Part shown: in pieces, positions 1-4,759 of the stretch | Position numbering within the stretch: position 1 is the first letter of the stretch | How the letters are laid out: each line of letters opens with the position of its first letter | Origin: Clostridia bacterium | GTDB lineage: Bacteria; Bacillota_A; Clostridia; Christensenellales; CAG-138 | Assembly: GCA_017553815.1 (NCBI GenBank) | Contig: JAFZJT010000267.1 | Location: 1 to 5,990, forward strand | Reading direction: 5' to 3' | Length of the DNA stretch: 5,990 bases | Notes under the pieces: model-generated | The model's input: the letters and a program-made list of their open reading frames with translations, nothing else | Databases searched by the model: none | Told to the model about the DNA's origin: nothing | Translations under genes and position numbers: made by a program

Positions 1-215
1 AGATACTTTAAAAAAGTATAAGAACGAGATCCTCAATTACTTTCGTTCGCATATAACCAATGCGATCTGCGAAGGGATCAACAGTATGATCCAAGCCGCA
101 AAAAGGAAAGCAAGAGGATATCGCACCTTTGAGGGCTTCTCCTCTATGATCTACCTTGTTGCAGGCAAACTGAAGCTCGCTTGTCTGAATCCGTTACGAT
201 AATGGGAGTAGAGCC
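1..215 (+). mobile_element. Right end of an ISL3-family insertion sequence (left part outside the window)
   Basis: The transposase stop codon is followed at 204-215 by GGGAGTAGAGCC. Read inward from the outside this is GGCTCTACTCCC, which fits the GG-starting terminal inverted repeats of ISL3-type elements, so I place the element end at about 215. ISL3 elements usually duplicate 8 bp of target; the matching candidate here is TATTTAAT (216-223). The left end is not in the window, so neither the inverted repeat partner nor the duplication can be confirmed. The family assignment rests on the protein; the exact boundary is inference. Confidence 0.6.
2..202 (+). CDS. ISL3-family transposase, C-terminal 66 residues (partial)
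   Basis: Only the end of the gene is present; it enters from the left edge in the frame starting at base 2 and stops with TAA at 200-202. The peptide contains NYFRSHITNAICEGINS followed by MIQAAKRKARGYRTFEGF, the conserved C-terminal block of ISL3 (DDE_Tnp_ISL3) transposases. The glutamate of EGINS (residue 24 of the fragment) is expected to be the third acid of the DDE catalytic triad, and the basic KRKARGYR stretch follows it as in family members. The gene cuts and joins DNA at the IS ends. The stop lies only about 13 bp from the probable IS end, a compact arrangement. Whether the full gene is intact cannot be judged from this window. Confidence 0.9.
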   Translation, partial: DTLKKYKNEILNYFRSHITNAICEGINSMIQAAKRKARGYRTFEGFSSMIYLVAGKLKLACLNPLR

Positions 216-231
216 TATTTAATATAGAGCG

Positions 232-260
232 TTGACAAAGCTGTAAACAACGGTTATACT
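232..260 (+). promoter_or_regulatory. Strong SigA-type promoter for the exported repeat protein
   Basis: TTGACA (232-237, perfect -35) and TATACT (255-260, 5 of 6 at -10) are separated by exactly 17 bp. Transcription would start near 267, about 29 bases ahead of the GTG start at 296. The promoter begins about 17 bp outside the inferred IS end, so it appears to belong to the resident DNA and not to the insertion sequence. Confidence 0.85.
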
Positions 261-295
261 AATGGTAAAATATTGTTTCGGAGGTGGATTTTATT

Positions 296-811
296 GTGAA
301 AAGGCTTCGTTTGCTTATGCTTGCGGGAATTAGCTCCATATTATCTTTTCTGATATTATCATACGCTGCGAATCAAGGTGTGTTTTCGGGCGAGCAAGAC
401 GGCTCGGATGGAATGAACGCATTGCAGCGTGATATAAGCCGGGAATATCCGGGGCTGAGAAGGGTTGATGCAAGCAAGCTCGATCCCACGCTTCCCGTTA
501 TAAGCGTTAACAGCCTCGATGAGCTGCATTCCTTGATGAGCGGCTTGAACGGCTCGGATATGTTTAAGAGGCAGCCGGTGCAGCCGAGGCGCCCCCGGTC
601 GCATATATACGGCGAACCGTCTGCTTTGAGCAAGTATCCGGGATTGAAGCAAGTTGCTCCCGATTTGCTCGATCCTTCCCTTCCGATTATCGAACTCGAA
701 AATCAGGATGAGCTTGATAATTTTATGAAGGGATTAAGCTCGGCGGAATTATACGGGAAAGAAGCGGAAAAGGGCTCAGCTTATGGTGGCAGCGCCTTAT
801 CTGAAGAATAA
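296..811 (+). CDS. Small exported or membrane-anchored protein with two tandem 42-residue repeats, function unknown
   Basis: The product is 171 residues from GTG at 296. I prefer this start to an in-frame GTG at 284 because the SD sequence GGAGGTGG (280-287) overlaps the earlier codon and sits 8 bases before the later one. After a basic MKRLR start comes a hydrophobic stretch (residues 6-25) ending SYAANQ, which can be a signal peptide cleaved near A24/A25 or an uncleaved anchor. Two ungapped repeats follow, residues 49-90 and 112-153, identical at 17 of 42 positions: YPGL(R/K)xV, LDP(T/S)LP(V/I)I, DEL, MxGL. They are linked by a proline/arginine-rich segment (about 91-108). The tail is polar. 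I do not recognise the family. It is probably monocistronic, between its own promoter and a terminator at 901. Confidence 0.85.
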   Translation: MKRLRLLMLAGISSILSFLILSYAANQGVFSGEQDGSDGMNALQRDISREYPGLRRVDASKLDPTLPVISVNSLDELHSLMSGLNGSDMFKRQPVQPRRPRSHIYGEPSALSKYPGLKQVAPDLLDPSLPIIELENQDELDNFMKGLSSAELYGKEAEKGSAYGGSALSEE

Positions 812-825
812 CTCGCAGCGGTAAA

Positions 826-862
826 CTGTTTCTGCGAAGTGCTTTGCGGTAAAGCGAAACAG
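826..862. repeat. Inverted repeat downstream of the repeat-protein gene
   Basis: CTGTTTC (826-832) and GAAACAG (856-862) are perfect inverted arms around 23 bases; a further GC/GC pair can extend them with one bulged base, and CTTT/AAAG pair inside. It lies 15 bases after the stop at 811 and ahead of the terminator at 901. No U-run follows, so it is more likely a 3' UTR structure than a terminator. Confidence 0.45.
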
Positions 863-900
863 GAATCGGCATTGTATTAAGAATTGCAGATCTGCATATC

Positions 901-935
901 AAGCGGAACCGTCTTTGGGCGGCTCCGCTTTTATG
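901..935 (+). terminator. Rho-independent terminator of the exported repeat-protein gene
   Basis: AAGCGGA-A-CCG (901-911) pairs with CGG-C-TCCGCTT (920-930) with a single A/C mismatch, leaving an 8-base loop TCTTTGGG, and is followed by a short T-rich tail (TTTTAT). It lies 90 bases after the stop at 811. The T-run is short, so termination may be incomplete. Confidence 0.7.
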
Positions 936-936
936 C

Positions 937-965
937 TTGACGAAAAGCGCTGCAAGTGCTAAATT
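937..965 (+). promoter_or_regulatory. Candidate promoter for the 972-1259 gene, placing its transcription start at the ATG
   Basis: TTGACG (937-942, 5 of 6) and TAAATT (960-965, 4 of 6) are separated by 17 bp. A start 7 bases past the -10 element falls on base 972, the A of the ATG. The -10 match is moderate, so the call rests on spacing and position. Confidence 0.5.
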
Positions 966-971
966 ATCGGC

Positions 972-1259
972 ATGAAGAACGCTACAGCATTCGTTTGTAT
1001 TCTTGAATATGCTCCGTTTGAACCGGAGCGCTATGCGGAGCTTTACACGCCGCTGCGCCGGGTGGGGCTTGAGGGCATCACAAGTCCCGCTTTGCGTGTG
1101 CAGAGCGCGGCGGCGGAGCTTCCGACGAACGAATGTATCAAGGTCATAGAGGATTTCTATAGGGACTCCGACCTCGTGGAGCACCCCGATTCCCAAGCTG
1201 TTTATAAGGCGCTTACGGAAAGACTCGGAGCAGGGCATTTGAAAATGAATTGCCAATAA
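972..1259 (+). CDS. Conserved-looking small hypothetical protein (95 aa), possibly leaderless
   Basis: The frame is closed by a TAA at 960-962, so ATG 972 is the first possible start; no Shine-Dalgarno sequence lies in the preceding bases. The codon choice, with G/C-rich third positions in the middle of the gene, resembles real genes nearby, which argues against a random frame. The protein is soluble, with no signal peptide. A strand (residues 4-13, TAFVCILEYAP), a helix rich in Arg/Tyr (17-31), a strand-like segment (33-43), a helix (about 77-86) and a final HLKMNCQ strand suggest a small alpha/beta, possibly ferredoxin-like, fold; this is inference from residue pattern only. It has its own candidate promoter and a downstream hairpin and so is probably transcribed alone. 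No function is proposed. Confidence 0.7.
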   Translation: MKNATAFVCILEYAPFEPERYAELYTPLRRVGLEGITSPALRVQSAAAELPTNECIKVIEDFYRDSDLVEHPDSQAVYKALTERLGAGHLKMNCQ

Positions 1260-1263
1260 TTTT

Positions 1264-1318
1264 AAGCCACCTGTTGAAATATCCTCGTGCGGATATGCTC
1301 AACGGGTGGCTTCGGTTT
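1264..1318 (+). terminator. Long terminator-like hairpin after the 95-residue gene
   Basis: AAGCCACC (1264-1271), then GTTGA (1273-1277), then ATATCC (1279-1284) pair with GGATAT (1291-1296), TCAAC (1299-1303) and GGTGGCTT (1305-1312). The loop is TCGTGC. T1272 faces G1304, a G-U pair only if the + strand is transcribed, which favours this orientation. The U-run after it is interrupted (TTCGGTTTAT), so it is not a textbook terminator. The hairpin starts 4 bases after the stop codon. Confidence 0.6.
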
Positions 1319-1370
1319 ATGCGGCCTTTTCGGAAGCTTTTGGCAGCGGCGCATCTGTATTTATCATAGC

Positions 1371-1401
1371 AAAAAACGGCATCCCGATTGGACACCGTTT
1401 T
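1371..1401 (-). terminator. Rho-independent terminator of the recombinase gene
   Basis: Read on the minus strand, AAAACGG (1401-1395) pairs with CCGTTTT (1379-1373), with a partial TCC/GGGA pairing inside, and the stem runs into six T residues. It begins 32 bases after the recombinase stop at 1434, the expected position for its transcript end. Confidence 0.6.
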
Positions 1402-1433
1402 CTGTGGTACTCGACCAAGCAGGGCGGGCGAAC

Positions 1434-3062
1434 TCAGAAAAAATCGTGGTTTTCAGCAGCTTCTTCATCCTCGAGCATACTTTTGAGCATTATGCGAAGT
1501 TGCTCTTCTTGCTCCGGTGTATGTTCGGAGAATAAGCCTTTGTCGAATATTTCAAATATCCGCTTCCTGTTTGCAAGCATTTCAGACATCTCTTCTATGC
1601 GGATTTCACGGGGATCGGATGTGAACTTGAACAGCAGAACTATCTTGTTGTTGTAGATCACTACGCGGTCTATCAGATCCCATTTATACGCTTTTTTATC
1701 AACGATTGAATCAAAGTATTTCAGGATCGTTCCGAACTCAGGGCCGCTTTCACGCCTTGCTTGCTCCGCTGCGATTGCCTCGCTCTGCTGCTGTATCTGC
1801 GCTTCAAGCTCACGAATCCTATCCGATAGCGTTGAAGTATACCCGCCGTTCTCAATTGCTCTCATAATGTTCTGGAGCTTTCTGCGGCAGGTTTCACGCT
1901 CAGCCTCAAGTGATGCAATATAAGCGTCGTTGCCTGCGTATTGCTCCCTGCATTGATTGTAGCAGTACAGGGACACAGCTATGCGATACTCTGATTTTTG
2001 AAGCAGCTCATTGTAAGCTTCATTGACGATCTCCTCAAGCAGCTCTTTGCGTTTTGGTTTCAGCTCGCAATGCTTATGATGCTTGCGGGATTTGCAGACG
2101 TAATAGTAATAAATTGCGCCGGTTTTACTTGTGCCGCTCTTGCCATGCACCGTGCTTCCGCAATACCCGCAATAGGCGTGTTCGGACAGCTCAAAGTCGG
2201 CAATCGGCAGATCGGGACAAAGCTTTTTTCTCACGCCGGAGCCGCCAAGCGCATTACGCCGTGTTCGTTCCTGTGTTTTTGCGAACAGCTCGTCGTCGAT
2301 TATTCGGGGTATGCCACCCGGGATAACATAGGAGCCCCATTTATATTCGCCTATATACGCACGGTTTGTAAGAATATGAGAAACGGAAGAAATAGAAAAC
2401 GGCTTTCCTGTGATGTAACGAAGTCCGGCGCTGTTCAGATCATCGATTATTTGGCGCTTCGGCTTTCCTGCGGCATATTCCTCAAATATGCGTTTAACAA
2501 CCGGTGCGGTAGCTTCGTCAATGCAGTATGGCTGCTTCACTTTCCCTATTAGCCCGTAAATCGGAGAACCGTTGTAAAGCCCGTTCTCGGCTCTGTGGTT
2601 CATTCCCCTGCGAACATTCTCGGCGAGCTGCATTACATACAACTGTGCGCTTATACCCGCCATACCGGTTAGGTACATATCGACCATCATGTTGCCGGTG
2701 CTCGGCTCGGTGATACTGATAACCTGTGTTCCGTGACGGCGCAGCCAGTCAAGCGCACGGGTAAGCTCGGCATTATCACGCGAAAGCCTGTCGAGCTTCC
2801 ACACGATGATGTATGCGGGGCGGAGCATATCCACGTCGTACAGCATTGCGCGGTACGCCGGGCGCTCATCGTTGGTGCCGCTGATGCCCTCGTCACGGTA
2901 TATATGCCTATCATCCAGCTTGTAGCCGTGAGCTTCTGCATACTCGCGGCACATCTTTATCTGTTGATTTATCGAGGTATCCTGTTTGTCCGTTGAGCAG
3001 CGACAGTAGGCAAAGGCCATACTGCCTATATTCTGTTTGAATTCATACTTGCTTAATGACAT
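1434..3062 (-). CDS. Large serine recombinase (542 aa), site-specific integrase/transposase
   Basis: The enzyme cuts and rejoins DNA at attachment sites through a phosphoserine intermediate. The N-terminal resolvase domain (about residues 15-150) carries YCRCSTDKQ, with catalytic Ser23 and Arg21, and the KLDRLSRD motif (89-96) holding further active-site arginines. A Recombinase domain follows (about 165-270, with SSVSHILTNRAYIGEY). Then comes a zinc ribbon, CGYC (298-301) with C323 and C332, and a charged coiled coil (about 380-404 and 412-435), as in large serine recombinases of ICEs, Tn4451-type transposons and phages. The usual zinc-ribbon lead-in is FELSEHAYCGYC here. ATG 3062 is preceded by GGAG with an 8-base gap. 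The length and all motifs indicate an intact protein. It has its own promoter and terminator. Its att sites are not identifiable; the palindromic block just upstream is one possible site of action. Confidence 0.95.
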   Translation of the reverse strand: MSLSKYEFKQNIGSMAFAYCRCSTDKQDTSINQQIKMCREYAEAHGYKLDDRHIYRDEGISGTNDERPAYRAMLYDVDMLRPAYIIVWKLDRLSRDNAELTRALDWLRRHGTQVISITEPSTGNMMVDMYLTGMAGISAQLYVMQLAENVRRGMNHRAENGLYNGSPIYGLIGKVKQPYCIDEATAPVVKRIFEEYAAGKPKRQIIDDLNSAGLRYITGKPFSISSVSHILTNRAYIGEYKWGSYVIPGGIPRIIDDELFAKTQERTRRNALGGSGVRKKLCPDLPIADFELSEHAYCGYCGSTVHGKSGTSKTGAIYYYYVCKSRKHHKHCELKPKRKELLEEIVNEAYNELLQKSEYRIAVSLYCYNQCREQYAGNDAYIASLEAERETCRRKLQNIMRAIENGGYTSTLSDRIRELEAQIQQQSEAIAAEQARRESGPEFGTILKYFDSIVDKKAYKWDLIDRVVIYNNKIVLLFKFTSDPREIRIEEMSEMLANRKRIFEIFDKGLFSEHTPEQEEQLRIMLKSMLEDEEAAENHDFF

Positions 3063-3096
3063 CTATCATACTCCGTTCTTTGCGCTGTTTTCTTCA

Positions 3097-3125
3097 ATTG
3101 TATCAAAGTCAAACGGGGATTGCAA
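3097..3125 (-). promoter_or_regulatory. Recombinase promoter
   Basis: On the minus strand, TTGCAA (3125-3120, 4 of 6 at -35) and TACAAT (3102-3097, 5 of 6 at -10) are spaced 17 bp apart. Transcription would begin near 3090, about 28 bases before the ATG, with the GGAG ribosome site at 3074-3071 in between. Confidence 0.65.
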
Positions 3126-3162
3126 AAATGTGGCGTATATATTTTCTTGCGATGAAAGAGTA

Positions 3163-3378
3163 GCTTGAAAGCGAAGCGACAAGCCAAGCGAACGACGAGA
3201 TTGTTTTTTAGCAGCGTGAGCGCAGTAAGCGCCCGCAGACAGCCGAGAGGCTGTCAAGGGTGACGCCGACAAACGCTCCGGTGGAGCGTTTGAAAGGCGT
3301 CAGTCCTGCCCGATAGGGCCGCAAATGTGCCGAAGGTGCATTTGCGTCAGGACCGCTTATGCTCTTTTTGTTTTTTCG
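3163..3378 (+). ncRNA. Candidate structured RNA or structured DNA: cluster of GC-rich hairpins ending in a U-rich tract
   Basis: No credible gene lies here. In order: a weak stem GCTTG/CAAGC (3163-3184); GCGC/GCGC (3220-3232); a perfect 7-bp stem GACAGCC/GGCTGTC with a GAGA (GNRA-type) loop (3238-3255); and a two-part hairpin TGACGCC/GGCGTCA enclosing CAAACGCTCC/GGAGCGTTTG with loop GGT (3261-3302). Last is a three-way junction closed by GTCCTG/CAGGAC (3303-3308/3348-3353), holding CCC/GGG (3309-3318) and CGCAAATG/CATTTGCG (3320-3346). The inner arm extends only through U3328-G3338 and G3329-U3337, wobbles that exist on the + strand transcript and would be A/C mismatches on the other. A U-rich tract (3365-3376) follows. 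No clear + strand promoter was found. An RNA role is inference; an origin or recombination site remains possible. Confidence 0.45.
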
Positions 3379-3413
3379 ATCATTTGCGCTTTATTTGCGC
3401 AAATTCGAAAAAA
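3371..3413. repeat. 17-bp-stem palindrome containing TTTGCGCAAA units
   Basis: TTTTTTCGA (3371-3379) and ATTTGCGC (3382-3389) pair with GCGCAAAT (3397-3404) and TCGAAAAAA (3405-3413); two bases (3380-3381) are bulged and the loop is TTTATTT. ATTTGCGCAAAT at 3393-3404 is itself a perfect 12-bp palindrome, so two alternative foldings compete. Confidence 0.7.
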
Positions 3414-3417
3414 CCAA

Positions 3418-3666
3418 GGCGGCGTATAGGAAAATAATTTGCGCAAAATCGGGTGTTTCTGCGCTAATTCGATTTTGGCTGCGCAAATTGTTTGAAAAAA
3501 AGCCCTGTTTATAAGGATTTATTTTGCGCAAATGCGTGGTGCGTTTTGACGCATTTTGTGCAAAATATTGTATTGATGTGGTAATGATAACATCATGATA
3601 AGATCATTACCTTATCATGATAACATCAATACTGATTTTTATAAACAGGGTGGGATTCACGCCGCC
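3418..3666. other. Nested, multi-branched inverted-repeat element (candidate origin, recombination site or large RNA)
   Basis: Outer arms GGCGGCGT (3418-3425) and ACGCCGCC (3659-3666) enclose second arms CCCTGTTTATAA (3503-3514) and TTATAAACAGGG (3639-3650), 12 bp and perfect. Between the left arms lies a 16-bp hairpin: AATTTGCGC+AAAATCG (3436-3451) against CGATTTT (3470-3476) and GCGCAAATT (3481-3489), with a 4-base bulge. Inside the second arms are a hairpin of about 17 bp (TATTTTGC at 3520-3527 with GCAAAATA at 3560-3567, extended to CGCATTTTG) and the large palindrome at 3570-3632. All arms nest without conflict, giving one closed multi-branched fold. The motif TTTGCGCAAA recurs through it. 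No coding frame is convincing. It sits between the amidotransferase gene and the recombinase. Structure is seen directly; function is not known. Confidence 0.6.
3570..3632. repeat. 63-bp AT-rich palindrome with competing inner arms
   Basis: GTATTGATGT (3570-3579) and ACATCAATAC (3623-3632) are perfect 10-bp arms. Inside, GGTAATGAT (3580-3588) pairs with ATCATTACC (3603-3611), or CATGATAAG (3594-3602) pairs with CTTATCATG (3611-3619); the two inner pairings cannot fully coexist. ATGATAACATCA is also a direct repeat (3584-3595 and 3617-3628). Confidence 0.8.
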
Positions 3667-3672
3667 GATAAG

Positions 3673-3693
3673 AAAAAAAACCGTTTACGGGTT
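3673..3693 (-). terminator. Weak terminator candidate for the amidoligase operon
   Basis: On the minus strand a short AACC/GGTT stem (7-base loop CGTAAAC) runs directly into eight T residues. It lies about 160 bases after the amidotransferase stop at 3855. The long T-run is right, but a 4-bp stem is poor, so this is tentative. Confidence 0.3.
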
Positions 3694-3720
3694 AATTTTG
3701 GACGCGGCCGCATCCTTTGG

Positions 3721-3771
3721 CTCGAAGCCATTTCGAGCACTTATTGCGCTCCCTTGGTGATGGCAATAAGT
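3721..3771. repeat. Two hairpins in the spacer downstream of the amidotransferase gene
   Basis: CTCGAA/TTCGAG (3721-3726/3732-3737, 5-base loop) is followed at once by perfect 9-bp arms ACTTATTGC (3739-3747) and GCAATAAGT (3763-3771) around 15 bases. A longer-range pair GCCGGTG (3823-3829) and CACCGGC (3860-3866) flanks the stop codon of the amidotransferase gene. No gene is visible between 3667 and 3854. Confidence 0.55.
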
Positions 3772-3854
3772 AACGCGTTCAGGTTGTTCCGGTTCGCGCC
3801 TATAACCCAACAAGAATTATCCGCCGGTGTTGGTTTATGCGCCTAACACGATTA

Positions 3855-4745
3855 TTAAGCACCGGCAGACAGCAGCAGTTCCTCTATCTCATCAAGCGAA
3901 AAGTTGAGTTCAAGCAGCCTATCCACTGTGCCCTCGTCAAGACCGGCGAAAACGGCATAGTCCTTCAGCAGCTCGATGTACTCGTTTCTTTCGCTCGTGT
4001 ATGCGCCGAGGCCAAAGCTCGCATACGGATCGAAACGCAGGTGCTCTGCATCTCCGTTTGCGGATATTCCGATAATATCGCCGCAGTGCAGCTCAACGGG
4101 CAGGTTCCAAGTTGAGTTCAGAATCCCGCTTGCATTGAGAGCCGCATCAAGCACGGCCTCAGTAGAAGCATAAACAAGACAGCCGCTTTTAGGAAGCAGC
4201 CGTACCTCAAGCGGATTATCGCCCTTTATAAAGAATAATCGGTCTTTATCATCGAGCAGCGTAAAGCAGAAGCTTCCATCGATAGCTTCCGCCATTTTTT
4301 GAAGCCTGTCGAGCGAAAGCCCGCCGTAATGCTCGATTAGCTGAACTGCGATATAGCTGTCGGTCTCGATATTCGTATTCGGAAGGCGGAGCTTGCGCCG
4401 CAGCGCTCTGTCGTTCACTATAGCGCCGTTATGCGCCAATGCAAATCGGGTGTTCCCCACAGCACCGATAAAAGGATGATTATTGCGATTATGCTTCTCC
4501 GATCCCTGCGTTGTCATTCGAGTATGTCCCATCACACAGCGAACGCCGTCGGGTATGCGCGCTCTTAAAAGATGCCCCGGCAGCGGCTTTTTCAATATGC
4601 GGAGCCTGTCGCCCGTGTTGTACGCTATACCGGCGGCATCCGTTCCGCGCGCCTCCGCAGCTTTTAAAAGCGCGCGGATAAGCCTTGTTTTCTCCTTGCC
4701 GCTCAAAGCAAGGTGGGGATCTATAATGCCGAATAAGCAGCACAT
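3855..4745 (-). CDS. Class II glutamine amidotransferase (296 aa), partner of the amidoligase
   Basis: The protein should hydrolyse glutamine to glutamate and ammonia with an N-terminal cysteine nucleophile. I place the start at ATG 4745, not at an upstream in-frame ATG (4868), because only this gives MCCLFGI with Cys at residue 2, required after Met removal; SD GAGGTGA (4759-4753) sits 7 bases ahead. Family motifs in order: RGTDAAG (33-39), GHTRMTTQG (73-81), NNHPF (88-92), HNG (105-107), TDS (128-130), matching the GlmS/PurF-type glutaminase domain (GATase_6). No isomerase or phosphoribosyltransferase domain follows, so it is neither GlmS nor PurF. The last 45 residues (VDRLLELNFSLDEIEELLLS) look like a small helical bundle. 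Residue 3 is Cys where Gly is usual. It overlaps the upstream amidoligase by one base, implying coupled expression; cytosolic. Confidence 0.9.
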   Translation of the reverse strand: MCCLFGIIDPHLALSGKEKTRLIRALLKAAEARGTDAAGIAYNTGDRLRILKKPLPGHLLRARIPDGVRCVMGHTRMTTQGSEKHNRNNHPFIGAVGNTRFALAHNGAIVNDRALRRKLRLPNTNIETDSYIAVQLIEHYGGLSLDRLQKMAEAIDGSFCFTLLDDKDRLFFIKGDNPLEVRLLPKSGCLVYASTEAVLDAALNASGILNSTWNLPVELHCGDIIGISANGDAEHLRFDPYASFGLGAYTSERNEYIELLKDYAVFAGLDEGTVDRLLELNFSLDEIEELLLSAGA

Positions 4746-4759
4746 TAGTCCGTCACCTC
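4743..4759 (-). promoter_or_regulatory. Translational coupling junction (TAATG) with internal SD
   Basis: The amidoligase stop TAA (4747-4745) shares its last base with the amidotransferase ATG (4745-4743). The SD GAGGTGA (4759-4753) lies within the last codons of the amidoligase, 7 bases before the ATG. This geometry favours reinitiation and a balanced output of the two proteins. Confidence 0.8.

Noticed and set aside
723..1256. 177-codon open frame on the minus strand
   Set aside because: It runs antisense to the 95-residue gene and over the 901 terminator, has an atypical Arg/Cys-rich composition and no SD of note.
1306..1656. 116-codon open frame on the + strand
   Set aside because: It lies mostly antisense to the recombinase C-terminus and starts inside the 1264-1312 hairpin.
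3126..3145. + strand promoter for the candidate RNA (TATATT at 3138)
   Set aside because: The -10 match is good but no -35 element lies at a workable distance.
3371..3632. CRISPR array
   Set aside because: Repeats are short palindromes without uniform spacers, and no cas gene is present.
3163..3666. Group II intron
   Set aside because: No domain V-like hairpin, no intron boundary and no reverse transcriptase gene are visible.
3595..3846. 83-codon open frame on the + strand in the noncoding block
   Set aside because: It starts inside the 3570-3632 palindrome, has no SD and its composition follows the hairpins, not a protein.
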